In this document: positions 1 through 12,640 of the stretch, in pieces
How the letters are laid out: each line of letters opens with the position of its first letter
Numbering within the stretch: position 1 is the first letter of the stretch
Assembly: GCA_025642065.1 (NCBI GenBank)
Contig: JAODUP010001431.1
Coordinates: forward strand, 42,501 to 106,500
Direction: 5' to 3'
From: Paralvinella palmiformis
Lineage: Eukaryota; Annelida; Polychaeta; Terebellida; Alvinellidae
DNA: 64,000 nt
Made by a program: the position numbers and the translations under genes
The notes under the pieces: model-generated
Databases searched by the model: none
What the model was told of the DNA's origin: nothing
The model's input: the letters and a program-made list of their open reading frames with translations, nothing else

Positions 1-308
1 TATCATGTCTGTGTCTGAAATATTACATAGCAAGTACTTAAACCTTGGGATTGACGACACCTGAGAGATATTGCAAAGGAATCACTACAAAGGGATCCCC
101 CAAAACCAGGTATTAATAGGATTGAAACATCAACCAGCACTCCCAACTCATATTCGTGAATCCAAAATACTGAATATTTTAAGATGTTGCTGAAAATGCA
201 TTTCTTTTGGTGTTTAACTTCTTTTTTCTTTTTCTTAGTCAGTTTTATATATCCCAATTTAGCTTTATACATATATTGTTATGAAATAATCGGATTAAAT
301 TTGATATA
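1..308. other. No feature recognised
   Basis: AT-rich sequence in front of repeat G. An open frame of 89 codons on the minus strand has no recognisable domain and runs through a lysine-rich low-complexity stretch, so I do not treat it as a gene. Confidence 0.5.
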
Positions 309-386
309 TCGAAATACCCAATAAACCCAAGAAATCACAAAGTTGAATGGGAAAAGGCTTTAGTTAAGTGCAGTTTTTAGCTTATG

Positions 387-456
<70 letters not shown>

Positions 457-1045
457 TTTATTGTAACACATACACCATGGAACATCGACAGCTAATGATC
501 AACACAGGATATTTATCGTATTTTACGGTTTATGGTATTACATCTGATGATCAAAAAACAACATATAAAAATAAATAATCGATTGTATTACCTCCAAGGT
601 AAATTGGGATACAATACACACGTAGGTCCTCGGTTAGAATTTGCCATTTAAGACAACCGAGTTTATTTTGCGACGATAAAAATAGAAAACATAATTATTA
701 TTTATGATTAAGATCTGGAGACATCTGTGAGCTTGTGAAACTCATATTACAACAGGTAAAAGTTGAAGAAAACAAATAGTTTAATTGTCAATTTAGTATC
801 ATCATGATACTAAATGAACATGATCCCTAAAGACAGGACAATAATGAGTTAGTGAGTGGTTTGTTTAGACTTGGTGGTGGTGTGATTTTCCTTGGAAACA
901 TCTTCAAACACAGGTATGCGAAATATGTTATCTCCCAAACTGGAGGTATGCAGTGTTGTGCTCTTATCCCTGTTCTATCCAACTGCCTGGAACATCCAAC
1001 AATAGATTATGCTTGGTCTTCAGGATCAATAACTAATGATATATG
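309..1045 (+). repeat. Dispersed repeat G, copy 1
   Basis: This stretch matches the reverse complement of 39735-40395 over nearly its whole length. Shared landmarks are the start (cgaaatacccaa), the segment around gacaaccgagtttattttgcg (640-680), the segment around ctaaatgaacatgatccct (812-830) and the end around aactgcctggaacatccaac (980-1000). Identity is roughly 80% by eye. An (AT)n tract at 389-451 is present here and not in the other copy, so it expanded, or was lost, after the copies separated. No coding capacity is shared: the 73-codon frame at 852-1073 is broken in the other copy. Neither end shows a clear terminal repeat. Confidence 0.8.
389..451. repeat. (AT)n microsatellite
   Basis: Uninterrupted AT dinucleotides over about 62 bases inside repeat G copy 1. 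Repeat G copy 2 (39.7-40.4 kb) lacks the tract. Confidence 0.97.
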
Positions 1046-1108
1046 TTTGGAAGATCGCAACGTTTCTAGGTGATATTATTGCGTTCAGCTAAGCCCATCT
1101 TATAGTCA

Positions 1109-1204
1109 CTGCCTGCCTGCCTGCCTGACAAACTGCCTGACTGACTGACTGACTGACTGACTGACTCACCTCACTCACTCACTCACTCACTCATTCACAC
1201 ACGC
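1109..1204. repeat. Compound (CTGC)/(CTGA)/(CTCA) tetranucleotide array
   Basis: Three related tetranucleotide motifs follow one another: CTGC, then CTGA, then CTCA, ending in ATTCACAC. Each step differs by one base, which fits stepwise mutation and expansion inside one array. It separates repeat G from repeat I. Confidence 0.95.
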
Positions 1205-1690
1205 AAATATTATTCCATATGAATGACCTAATACGCATCAGCTGAGAACGAGAACCGTCCGCATTTCAATGGCATCGTGGTTCAACAAACTGTGAAACAT
1301 TGTTAGTTTATAAATGACTGCAAGCTGTTAACTTTTAGATACGCACTTCTTCTAGAAAACAAATCTGTTTTCTGACGGATGAGATAACCAGATATGTCGT
1401 CAACAATGCCACTGGGTATTCTATTGTGAAGATGACTTGCCAATTGTTCTCATAACCATTTCAAAGAGTATATGAATATCGTCTGTCTGTGTTCTGACTG
1501 GAGAACGTAAACAAAACAAAAAGATGACATTAGTGAACATAAACATATGTTTTCGTATATTAAGGTCAATGGATAACCGAATAAACATAATCCCTTTGTT
1601 TTACATTAATGTTAACATTATATTTGTGATAGATGGTACTTAGTTAGCAGGAGTTTATAACAATTAAATGCTGATATGTCAATTTGCACA
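1205..1690 (+). repeat. Dispersed repeat I, copy 1
   Basis: Matches the reverse complement of 26590-27095. Landmarks are gaacgagaaccgtccgcatt near 1247, gtcgtcaacaatgccactgg near 1395, and agttagcaggagtttataac near 1640. Identity is roughly 80% by eye. This copy lacks a segment of about 45 bases that lies between the paired motifs aaacagatttgtt and ctagaagaagtg in the other copy. No conserved reading frame is seen. Confidence 0.85.
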
Positions 1691-2089
1691 TTAAACGTTG
1701 CTCCATTAAAACTCTATTAACAGCTTGTGCTAATCTTTTAAATTGTTTGAAACAAATTAGGCAGACATAGCCACAAAAGTGGTTGGTAAACCAATAAAAG
1801 TGCTCTTTAAATCATTATCATGATATGATATCAATAAAACGCATTGCTTCCATATTTGTATCGCAATCTTAATGATAAAATCATCATATAAAGTGTAATT
1901 AAAACTAAATACTGCCATTTACGCCAAATGTGATCACAATTTTGATATTACTGACAAGATTAAATATGTGGATACTTTAATTGTATATACGCAGAAACTC
2001 AGACCCTTTATAGTAATCGGATACTATATAGGAATATATAAGAAGCGTTTGTGTAGAATTAGTTTTTTAAGTTTTTGCACGGCAATGTC
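1691..2089. other. Unassigned AT-rich sequence
   Basis: Lies between repeat I and unit U copy A. A 76-codon frame begins at 1968 and runs into the unit; it is not conserved in the other copies of the unit. Nothing else is recognised. Confidence 0.5.
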
Positions 2090-3176
2090 ACCTTTTGTCC
2101 CCAATGTTGATGATCTAAACCCGGAGAGTGACATTTTGCTCTGTTCTGTGTGCTACGTCACAACTATTAGTGTGTCTAAACTGAGAATGATGTTGTAAAA
2201 TGTCAGGCAGTGCAAGGTACCCGGTTTAAATATAAACTTATTGCGCCAGTTTGTTCCAACAAAAGACTTTATTTATGAATTACTTAAAAATATCAGTCAT
2301 ACAGCGAGTTATCATATAATTATAATTATGGTTAATAAAATCACATGAAAAAGAAATTGGCCGACAAAGAATTGCCGAAATAGCGACTTATTTATAAACA
2401 ATAGTTGATATTATTATGGTGCTTCTTCATTATAACAATACCAATGAGACAATGACCTAATTAGCTATCTCCTCGTCATTTGTAAGATCGTAATCTGGTA
2501 TCCATTGTGCATTTAATCTTCAATGACAAAGATAAATAAGATCTTGAAATCTTCTGGTAACAGCCATTTGGAAGGAGAACGATAGTATTCCAAGAACGTA
2601 ACAATATATTAATCAACCTAAGTATTGCCTTTCTATCACTATTAGTGCCTCGTATCTTGGCGTTAAAATATTCAGCCTCTAAATTAACAACAACTAATTA
2701 TCAAACTAACACCGATTTATGTTCGAATTGTGCACGATTAAACCAATATCTAATTGCGGTAACATCATTCAGCCAATATTTTTTCACAACTTCAACGTCT
2801 CGGTGAAATTATACAATTACATATCAATTGAAAATGTTTCAGATCAATAATTAGAATTTCTACCTATACATCGATGTGATTGATTGTGTTATTGGTACAG
2901 TGATTGAATTATTTCGATTAGTGCCCATCTACTTTGGATATTTTCCTTTGAACGAGTACATGGTTAAACATATGGACTCAGTGGGAGATTATATGACGTA
3001 TTAACTGATCGATTTAAAAGGAAATAATCCATGTAGAAAATTAACCTACTGAATAAACGCAGAAATTAAAAATGTAATAAACACAATTTCTACTTATGTT
3101 GTATTTATCTCGCATAATTATTTATCGAGCAGCTGAACTATCAATGAAATGTTCAGATGTAATAAAATCGACAGCC

Positions 3177-3177
<1 letters not shown>

Positions 3178-3259
<82 letters not shown>
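3178..3259. repeat. (TA)n microsatellite at a conserved site of unit U
   Basis: About 82 bases of perfect TA. The same site in copies B (46865-46903) and C (58342-58491) also carries an AT tract of different length, so the tract predates the duplication or is easily re-created there. Confidence 0.95.
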
Positions 3260-3263
<4 letters not shown>

Positions 3264-3712
3264 AAAGATAACTCAATTAGAGACAATTAGCTAGGATTTA
3301 CTGACATTTATATGTAGACATAGACTATATTTGTCTCCATTATTGTGTCTAGACCTTCCTTTAAGACATTAGTACAGAGCCAGGTATATGAATGTGTATT
3401 ACACGAAAGGAACCTTGTGTGTAGCAAAGTAATCACTAGTCTTACTCTCCTGAATCCCGATTGGTTTAAGGGATTATTAGTATAAGAGATGTTTTATCAA
3501 GAAGAATTGAGGCTGATTCTTCTTGTTATGATTCATTCAATTTGAGTAGAAAATGTTGTGATAATAATACATATAATGTGATAAGATACCATATCACGCT
3601 TACACAGTAAATCTGAGAATTAAATGAATGTATTGTTGGCTTCAGATACAATATATACACAGAGCAATACAAGTTTTACTTATTAATAAAAATAAATATT
3701 AATCGAAGCTCT

Positions 3713-3833
3713 ACACGCACGCACGCACGCACGCACGCACAAAACACACACACAAAACACACACACAACACACCCACACACACACACATACACACACAGA
3801 CACACACACACACACAGACACACAGACACACAG

Positions 3834-3867
<34 letters not shown>

Positions 3868-3868
3868 C
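3713..3868. repeat. Compound (CGCA)/(CA)/(TA) microsatellite
   Basis: Runs from CGCA units through interrupted CA units into a short TA run. The matching site in copy C (57849-57932) holds pure AT repeats instead. Confidence 0.95.
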
Positions 3869-4380
3869 ATAATGTTACAAGGGTGTTAACATTCTCGTTT
3901 TTAATAACCACATATCTTCATCTAGTCTTCGAGACAATGTCAAGGTTAATGACGTTTCTTGTTTATGCCCTTCCTGTATGCCATCAATTATTAGTTTCTT
4001 TAGGCTAACTTCGACCTTTCTCCTTTGTTTATGTTCGTATACGCCACTACATCTAACTAGTCACTGAACATATCGCCAGCATTTCCTTTGTTATATATTT
4101 CACACAGTGTTGTAACGGTGCCGACTTTTGTTTGTGAACGATCCTGCATTGTTTAATATTTTCAGGTTAATGCTATTTAGAATGTACTTGTGTATTTTGT
4201 TCAGGTTTAAATGGACAATATTAAAGGTAAGACACCTGAATATTTACCTGGAGACCTCAAGGTCGGAGTTAATATTTTAAATATTTAATATAAAATAAGG
4301 TGTAATAAGATAATTTGTCTATTATAATCGTAATAACTGCAGTAATAACAAAATAATGAAAATAAACATTAAAAACGTTG

Positions 4381-4440
<60 letters not shown>

Positions 4441-4457
4441 GTGTGGTGTGGTGTGTT
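4381..4457. repeat. (AT)n-(TG)n compound microsatellite
   Basis: AT repeats to 4420 and then TG repeats. It corresponds to the AT tract at 57094-57148 in copy C. Confidence 0.95.
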
Positions 4458-4889
4458 GTTGTTGTATGTGTTTTGTAACAAGCCACATACCACTACACCA
4501 TCATCATCATCATCAACAGCAACAGAAACCAACAACAATAACAATCATTTTAAAGACATAGACAAGACTAATTGAAGAACAAAACATCAAAACAATAATT
4601 ATTTATGACTTATTCCTAAATAAATCATGTACCAAATAATCATAATTCTCAGATTTCATTATTTCACTAATTCGTCTACAACGACTAAGTTAAATCTCAG
4701 ATGGCAATAAACCATAAGCTACGAAGTATCTATATTACTGTTAGTCCAATATAGTATACCTGATAAGAGACAAGTCATATATAATATAAGCTCTATAGGC
4801 TGATGTTTTTGTTATTCTTCTGCACTTAATTCTGATATTGGTAAAATATTTTGTTATATACACTTTTCTTGGTCATAATATTATTTTTT

Positions 4890-4929
4890 ACTACTACTGC
4901 TATTACTACTACTATTATTATTATTATTA

Positions 4930-4962
<33 letters not shown>
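4890..4962. repeat. (ACT)/(ATT)n trinucleotide tract
   Basis: Begins with CTA units and becomes ATT. It lies at about the position of the AAT run at 56648-56683 in the inverted copy C. Confidence 0.9.
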
Positions 4963-6170
4963 GATGTTAATGTTCTTCCTTCATAATCATAATCACATTA
5001 TTTTTCAATCTATCAAATTTGTTCGTTACACCGTCATCAAAGTGACGCATGGAGATAATATTAATCTAATTAAACTTATTATATCATATTCTATTTCATA
5101 TATCTCATAGTTTCTTCCTGAATGTGGCAAGTATTATATATTTTATATCCTATACATTTGTGCGAAAATAGATAAATTTATCATAAAACAGCTGTCCTTA
5201 TCTGTTATTTATCAGACTAAGGTTGCGTGTTGTGATCGAAACGAAGGAATATTTCACGTAAGATATCACTCCTCGAGTCCACGATATCACACTAAGTATA
5301 TCTCATTAGTAGATGTTAACAAAAACTGCCAATGAAAGGTAAATCTCAGCCCTAGTAATTGTGAGATGATAACGATATGAACTTTATACTGTAACTATAC
5401 ACTTGATAATGGCAATACATCACTGTGCATTATATCAATATATGTCTCCCTGAATTACGTACGCAAACAATATTAAAATACTTATTACATTAGACAATTT
5501 GTCAGAAATGTGTCTGCCTTAATCAGGTACAGCTTGGCTCCGTAGAATAGTGGTAGATTACAAATGTGGAGTATTCTAGTTTCAACATTGCATAGAATAC
5601 CTATTTTTGGCATCGAAAATTCAGATACTTCCGAAGAATTGTATTTTGATATCGGTTTGTAAATGACCATATACTGGGAGAAGATTACATTTATGGTCAT
5701 ATAAGCCTAGAGTTAATTCCTCAACACGCTAAAACAATCTAGCTCTTGTAACATAAAATTGTGAACTCTATTTGTCTCGTACATATTTTTTTGAAAGGAT
5801 GAGAAGGTTGGAGCTTGAAATATAATTAAGGAGCGCTATAACACCTTTGTAACATTACCCATTGTGATCGGGGTTTGAGCCGCATTTGAAACAGTCTTTA
5901 AGAAGAATTAAAATCATTTGGGATAGACTTTATTGTCAAAAATATGACTTGAAGTGATTTTATAAGAGATTGTATTGATCACGTATAATCTGTGTAAAGA
6001 ATATCGGGGTTTGTTCGATTTAAGGGAATATGGTCAGCACGTGAGATGTACTAGATGAGGCAGATGAATTGTGTGAGAGAGGAGGAGGGATTAACTAATG
6101 ATATAACTTCATACTCGACTGAAATCGAACCCAGAATAATATCCTCATTCAAATGGACATTCTAGTATTC

Positions 6171-6766
6171 ACCTTAAAGAACTCAGCCATCATCATCAAC
6201 GTAGATATATAGCATAATCATAACATCAACGATAATGACATCGGGAAGAAACCTAGTTATCCAGTTAAGACAAAGATACTTATAGTAGTACGTCACCTTA
6301 ACATCGGAAATTACATCTAAACGTCGAGACATCAAGACGAGAATATCGTCAGTTATCGCCAACCTCGACGGAAGTCATTCTTCTCTGGGTTAGACACGTC
6401 AGTCGGCGATATTTCTGACGTATTGCGAGAGAACAGGAAGAACGCTGCCTTTCCTTTTGTCCTGTTGAGCTAGCTTCGTCTAAAGCGACGACACTTTCCA
6501 GGAGTATAATTGTCACTCTCTTGGGGACCAATTTGGCGCTAGTTTGGTGTTGTGGTGTTCGCTTAAAGGTTATCAGGAAGTGAACCCCAGACATAGGTGT
6601 CATCTTGTCGCCACAAGAGCGAGGTTAAGCGACATGATTCTTGTTGCTTTCGAGATCTTAGTGTTCTGTTGTGTAGTATCCCAAGATATATTATGGTAGT
6701 TACCTGGAAAGAACTATTGTCTGGATCGTTGTATTGGTTATTTATTCCGTAATTATTTTCTCTTGG
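6171..6766 (-). repeat. High-identity core of unit U, copy A
   Basis: This segment, read on the minus strand, differs from copy B (44531-45126) at only about 2% of positions by eye, although copies A and B are about 38 kb apart, inverted, and only about 75-85% alike on both sides. The drop in identity is sharp on the 3' side, just after the shared gagttctttaa. The core contains the 84-codon frame at 6349-6603. It may be a gene-conversion tract or a constrained functional segment. Confidence 0.85.
6349..6603 (-). CDS. 84-codon frame of the unit U core, copy A (coding status doubtful)
   Basis: A small basic protein would start MTPMSGVHFLITF and end MTSVEVGDN, with arginine/lysine-rich patches (KERQR, RQKYRR). 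I recognise no domain, signal peptide or membrane segment. A stop lies eight codons upstream of the ATG, so the frame is self-contained. The same frame and the same stop position occur in copies B and C. Against copy B there are four substitutions: one silent and three replacing residues (Q/R, E/V, Q/E). That ratio is what neutral change would give, so the frame may be open only because the copies are recent. No splice signals or poly(A) context point to a gene. Confidence 0.25.
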   Translation of the reverse strand: MTPMSGVHFLITFKRTPQHQTSAKLVPKRVTIILLESVVALDEASSTGQKERQRSSCSLAIRQKYRRLTCLTQRRMTSVEVGDN

Positions 6767-8890
6767 ATTTTTTTCCTGCTAAAGAAAGTAGTGCAGTGCT
6801 TCATGCCTTATGTTGTTTAAAACATATGATGTCTTCCTTCCACCTTAACAAAAGTAAATGACATAGTTGAAATACTTAATAGTGTAACACTTAGTTGGAC
6901 TAAATTCAATATATTTAAAATAAATGTTTATACAGCTGATATCTTAATATAAGTAACTTTAGCTACATTTACATGTAAATGTACATACTATTTTTGTTAT
7001 GGTGGTGTATGAATTGAAATAAATTGGACAATTTATAAAGGCCCAGTGGAATATTATATTTCCAGCCGTCGGCTACAGCAGCATTATCAAAACTGAGAAT
7101 CTTCCATTCATGGTTCATCATTTTAATGAACGTATTTCTATTAATAAAAGTTCTTTGTGTCGGTCTAAATAATATGTTATACGTTTAAAATAAATCGTAT
7201 GATGTCAATTTATTTTCATGTTGTCTTCTAATAAACAGCCGACATCTGAGTACACAAAACAAGAAACACAATACCCAAAGGTCAAATTAGTTTAGAGTAG
7301 AGTGTATCTGTTAGTTGATATAATATATAAGGTAACTTTAGGCACATAATGACTCGAACAAAACGAAGAACATCGTGGTTCTGTACTTTGAGCTTCAACT
7401 GAAAAGCAATCTACCTGGAGCAATAATTGTCTACCTATAAGGAATGGCACTTCGCTAATTTTGTATATGTAATGAAAGCCAGTTACAATAAGAACAAACT
7501 ACCAGGTAATCGAATCAGTATGCAATCTTTCAGTTATAATGGATTTGCAGAATTAAGAAAGTCTAAGTATGCTTTGTCAATAAAGGTTTCTCTAGACTCC
7601 CCCCAAAATAAAATGACATTAACGCAGAGGATATGCGAAGCTTTGACTATTTATTGCCTTCCATGCAATTCGGTAAAAGAGTTATTTTGTTTCATAATGG
7701 CTTCATTTGGCCTGAAGATGGCAGCACATGTGGTGGGAAAGAAGAAAGTCCTATTAATAGCCAGGCATGACTAGTAATAGGAGGAATACCATCTTAAAAC
7801 AGTAAATATCCAATAATTAGAAGCCAGTTAACTTCTTCTTATATCGGCATAATGCCTTTATTTAATAAGCCATATGAATTAACTAGGACAAAGCTCTTTA
7901 ATACATTCTTATGAGATAAATGATGAATTTATTTAATTTTCGATTCGCCTTGTGTATAGAGTGACATGTAATTTAGATTAAGCATAATTTAACTAATGAA
8001 ATACCCTGAGCTCCTTACTGTACAGTGTTCTCTGAGTATATGACGGTCGTTATGTTGTCTCTGGTCAATAATCATAAGGGAATGGCTAGTGTTTCAATAG
8101 TTTATTATTTTCATGGGTTTCGAGCTATGATGAGATGCATTCCTCAAGAATGCTTAGCCTGGAGTACCAAATAATCTCGCTGGTATATGAAATGCTATTT
8201 TGTGGAGTGTTTAGGCAATCGTTCATTGTTCCATATAGATAAGACATTTGGGTTCATGAATGTAACATTTGCTAGACACTAACTATATGGCCGTTGTGTC
8301 TTAACGTCTTGTTGGTTCAGCGACTCTCAGCTCAGAAACTCATCGGCTCAGAAACACAGGGATAGATAAGTGGACAAAAAACCCTGGAAGTTCTCAGTTT
8401 AAAGCCACCCATTCCCGATGAATATTTGAAATACAGACTATTCTGAATGCTAGCTGGTAGAACTCAAGGTGCAAACCCGTTGAATAATCTATAAAATACT
8501 ACTTATTCTAAGCATTTATTAACGAAATTATACAAAATAGCATTTTGTCTTAATGGAAGCCATTAGCAAAAGGTAAATGCATTCTGACAGTTAGCTTAAT
8601 CCATAAAGATTATATGGAAGAGGGGATATTTTCCTGGTGTCTAGGGACATTCAAGTTAGTGTTTTTTCATTGCTATCCCTGATCTAAAATGTCTCCAAAT
8701 GCCCACGAAAGCAAAGAGGTCAAAGATGAAAATTAGAGTAGCTCTTAAATATTAATTTTTATCCATGAGGAATATTGTCTTTACTAGCCTATTGTCTGTA
8801 TGGCATATTAAATATTATCCAAAAACCGAGTTAAAGATACATCTTATGGAAGGATATGTTGATTAATGAACAACTTTAAGCGTTTGTTTA

Positions 8891-8990
8891 CATTTCACTG
8901 TTTGTAAATTATTTTTCTTTCTTGGAAACAATTGATTTTACATTTCACTGTTTGTAAATTATTTTTCTTTCTTGGAAACAATTGATTTCC
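8891..8990. repeat. Two tandem copies of a 50-bp unit
   Basis: The 50-bp unit beginning catttcactgtttgtaaatt is repeated once with only its last two bases different. Copies B and C have a single version (for example 52700-52770), so the duplication is younger than the split of copy A. Confidence 0.95.
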
Positions 8991-9610
8991 TAACTGACTA
9001 ATGAAGTGGTACATGCGAACACTGAACTGTCTCAATGCAATTGGGTAGATATATGGAATGTTATTATGTTTCAGCTTTAACGTAAACATATAATAGCTTT
9101 GATTATAAGAACATTTCATTGCTCTTCCTGTCGGAATATTTGTTCCAAATTGGTTTTTAAATCCAGTTTCCCATTTAACCAATATGTAATGGGAAATGGC
9201 TTGATACGGTGTACATGAATCTAAACCATACTGGAATTCCACTATGAAGAAACAACTAATTAATGTTTATCCTGATATTTCCAGAACTAATAAACCCATA
9301 TACCACGACGAAGATGACCATCAGCCAAGTTTACAAACTGTCATTTAATGATGAGGTGTAGAATATTTTAACTCCACAATAGATACACGTTGATGTATAT
9401 TATCCTGATGTTACAGGTATATTTGGGGAATATTTCATTCTTGAATTGAAATCTTCGCGATATCATCTTTTTTTCTCTTTGGGATAATTCCAGAGGTAAA
9501 TGTTCCCAAAGTGAACAAAGCCGTCATTAAACAAAATACGCACTAATTCGCTCACACCGCCACTCCTCCATTCACTCTTTGATATGGTAACTCTTTAACT
9601 TAATTAACTA

Positions 9611-9735
9611 CTCGTTCGCTCGCTCGCCCCCGCCCACTCACTCACCACCACATCACTCACTCTCACTCACTCCTCACTCACTCACTCACTCACTTATCAA
9701 TTCACCCATTTACACACCCACTCGTTCATTCACTC
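9611..9735. repeat. (CTCA)n-rich array in unit U
   Basis: Degenerate CTCA/TCAC units. The inverted equivalents are the GTGA-rich arrays at 42317-42412 (copy B) and 51671-51925 (copy C), so the array is an ancestral part of the unit. Confidence 0.9.
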
Positions 9736-10631
9736 CCGCATATCGTCCCAGAGAATGTAAGCAATAAGTTCGGTTTAGTTATATAATTTTACCATGTCGT
9801 TATCATAACTTTGTTATTGGCCAATTTATGGCCAATTCTCTCATCAATGTTATCATAAAAGGCGAATGACAGAAAGTCTTATTTTTATTTCATTTGATGA
9901 TCTATATAGTTTACGTTATACACCTGAAAGGCTTCTTAACATCGGCATGTTGAGGTATGTAACGTAAAAGAAGATTTCCTCCCAAACGTTAGCCAGCACA
10001 TGTTTTCAGAAGTCTTCCTTTTCCTTTGAATACACGAAGCGTTACACTACTTACAATACTTCAAAATTGAGTTATAACAAGATACATATTAGTATTATCG
10101 GTTAGCACATTACGCTACATTCGTAAGACCAATAATATTACACGCTAGCCTATCTGTCGTTGCTCAAACTGGTCAATAAACACTTTGAAGTCATCGTAAC
10201 AAACGGATTAATAAGACTGAGTATGCCGAATCAGCATGCACGGCTATACACAATCGTCTGAAGAAGAAAAACATCATATTTACCAGCATGCTTGGCAGAA
10301 TAAATATGCCATTCATGGCCTGGCTTTATCTCCGATAGGATCTGTATTATAGCTGATGGTAAAGCTCGCATATTCACAAATACTCCAACATATAAAATTG
10401 TTTATTGGCAGCCATTGATAAAGCACATCCATTTCAAAATAAACCAACGATTTATTCCATCTCTACGAACTCGTATCCATTATAAAATCATCCATAAACC
10501 TCATCCATTCAACTGAAATATCTCTGTAGACATCTCGGTCTCGGCTCTAGTCAGATGGTGATTACGTGTTAAGCGTAGAAGAGCCTACTCTCATTTGACG
10601 TGTTTGATGTTATTGATGTTGATATAATTTT

Positions 10632-10671
10632 GGTTGTTATTGTTGTTGTTGCTGTTGTTGTTCACTAAATA

Positions 10672-10702
<31 letters not shown>
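10632..10702. repeat. (TTG)n and (ATC)n trinucleotide runs
   Basis: A GTT-rich run is followed by an ATC run. In copy C the inverted equivalent at about 50620-50690 has AAC-rich units. Confidence 0.9.
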
Positions 10703-10703
<1 letters not shown>

Positions 10704-10991
10704 CCGTCATCATCTCAGTATATTTGTGTCTTTGTGATAATTATGGTTTGTTTTGTAATCAAATTAAGGACTCCATTAGCGTTCGAAACCAAACCTGGTA
10801 ATTATCAATCTATTTTTGATAAAATATTTCCTTATTATATGCCACATAATTTTTCACATTTTGTTGTTTCTTATTTTATTTAATCTGTGCGCATGTCTTA
10901 TACAAAACGTGTCATTTAGTGTTAACATCAGTCATATATAAATTAAAGGTCGAGTGATAGGCGACGTTAAATAAACATGTTGACTGGCTTT

Positions 10992-11020
10992 AATCAATCA
11001 ATCAATCAATCAATCAATCA
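10992..11020. repeat. (ATCA)n tail at the edge of unit U copy A
   Basis: Seven tetranucleotide units follow gacgttaaataaacatgttg (10958-10977). A short tandem tail after such a segment resembles a SINE 3' end, but no tRNA-like head is found upstream, so this is only a suggestion. The tract marks the boundary between unit U and repeat E. Confidence 0.6.
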
Positions 11021-11032
11021 GATAATCGATCA

Positions 11033-11790
11033 GTCTTTAAGATCATCATATATTTATTATTTGTATTCAATTAATTCAAGACAGGCCTATTTTAAAGCAA
11101 ACCATTTTATTGATCTCCGTTTTGTTTGATTTGCGATAATAAGCATTAAAGTTCCAGTTATCCCGCAGGCCGTATTTTAATAAACAATCAGATCGTTTCA
11201 CCTTTGAATCACAGTGAAGTCATATCTTCTTGGACACAAAATATTTGAATTTTTATTGACGTTTCTTATTTATGGAGCGGCAGCAGATTGTCTTGCTGAC
11301 ATCTGAAATCCCCAGATCTCATGCCACCAATAACACCGACTGTTATATCTTATACTATATATCTCTTCAGGTTAATGGTGAAGAACACGACCTTGACGTT
11401 AGTGTCCATAACCTGGATCTTCCTTCCATTAAGATCAACGGGTAGTTCGCGTAATCTGATACCATTGTTATATATTAATGCTAATGCTATATATATGTGT
11501 GTGGCAGATAGTAGTTAGTTAATAGCAGGTGTTGGTAATTGGCTGTTTTTCCATGTATGTGTGCATTACTAATTCCTAGAAACTGTCAGAGATTTGTGTC
11601 ATCGACACTCAAAGAACGTTCATTTGCCGCATAATAATTATGTTGTTATTCTTATTAGATTTTACAATAACAAGTCGGCTCCCGTGGACATGAGAGAAGA
11701 GATGAAAAATGAGATGATTTAGGAAAATCAGATATTGGTAAATGTTAAGCTGCGCACTATATTTTAGTAGAGAGAACAATATGGTAATAT
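11033..11790 (+). repeat. Dispersed repeat E, copy 1
   Basis: Collinear with 59581-60310 on the same strand and with 48070-48560 inverted. Landmarks are the start (tctttaag), gaccttgacgttagtgtcca (near 11390), tagttagttaatagcaggt (near 11510), aattcctagaaactgt (near 11570) and caataacaagtcggctcc (near 11670). In all three places E lies directly beside an edge of unit U but in differing orientation. On the minus strand at 11362-11445 a 28-codon stretch stays open in all three copies. Confidence 0.85.
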
Positions 11791-12530
11791 GATGCCTTCG
11801 ATCAAGGATGATCCAGATCAAAATTTTAAGACGTGATTCATTATCTCACTTTAAGGGAAACATAAATCTCAGATTATATAAATGTTTTCTGGTTCATCCC
11901 GCGGCTAATTCGTTTCCTTATTAGTCAGTAAAGTAAGGTTTCCTTTTGACTGCAATACAGTGGATCGTGACTTCGTCTGGAATAGCAAAGTATATTAATC
12001 TAACTCACGCTGTGATCTCGCTTGTCCCAAATCCGGATGAACCTTTTTATAAGATGTCATTGCGAGCCAATAACCCCGTAATATGATCTGACGGTGGATT
12101 CTGGACAAGTTGGTTAATCGCCAACAAAATATTACTAGACATACAAGTTATGAAAATCGGCTTAACGTTTAACATATAAGCTACATGTAACTCGACAACA
12201 TGTAAGTTCTAAAATAAACAGCTGATTGCGTGGTCATTCTTCAACAAAACGTTTAGCTTTATCATGTAATTCACCTGTGGATTAAACTCATGGATTTTGA
12301 TATATAAAGATATACAACAAACGTTATACCCAATAGAGTAAGCACCTAATAAAAACATATATATTTATGCGTAAATTCGCACAAATATAAATTGACAATA
12401 TTCCAAAATTCCGCAATATACCAGCTCACATACATGTACATATACAATTCATATAAGTTCTATTTCTCTAGATGCTGATTAGTAAATCGATCAATTATCC
12501 TATATTGATATCTGAGTGCTGACGAGGACA

Positions 12531-12640
12531 TTCTGTTGGCGCATTGGTTAGAGCGCTTCGCTTTAAACAATCTGGTTGTGGGTTCGGATCCGGCTGATAC
12601 GTGTGTTTGTGGAATGTATTTATCCGGCTTACTTCCTTGG
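12531..12640 (+). mobile_element. tRNA-derived SINE head inside block H
   Basis: An A-box-like sequence (ttggcgcattggttagagcg, 12535-12554) and a B-box (gggttcggatcc, 12580-12591) are spaced as in a tRNA gene. The flanking arms do not pair into an acceptor stem, so this is not a working tRNA. The same head is present inverted at 37085-37195 in the other copy of block H, so the insertion predates the duplication. Confidence 0.75.

Larger units (their letters stand above)
2090..10980 (-). repeat. Large repeat unit U, copy A (about 8.9 kb, inverted)
   Basis: Read on the minus strand, this stretch is collinear with copy C at 50280-59535 and, with gaps, with copy B at 42300-47955. Anchor pairs (A with C) include 10632-10760 with 50630-50750 (GTT-rich run, then gtaggctcttctacgct), 9611-9735 with 51671-51925 (TCAC/GTGA array), 8680-8860 with 52800-52990, 7800-8350 with 53560-54150, 6171-6766 with 55001-55597, 4600-4800 with 56790-57010, and 2100-2240 with 59390-59535. 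I found no transposase, reverse transcriptase or long terminal repeats inside it, and the two ends are not inverted repeats of each other. It may be a segmental duplication or a very large non-autonomous element. Most frames inside are not kept between copies. Confidence 0.85.

Noticed and set aside
10380..10560. LINE C-terminal fragment in unit U copy A
   Set aside because: A few residues after the motif YWQP look LINE-like, but the match is too short and broken, and copy C does not strengthen it.
12531..12610. Possible tRNA gene
   Set aside because: Good boxes but no acceptor-stem pairing; repeated inverted at 37.1 kb within block H.
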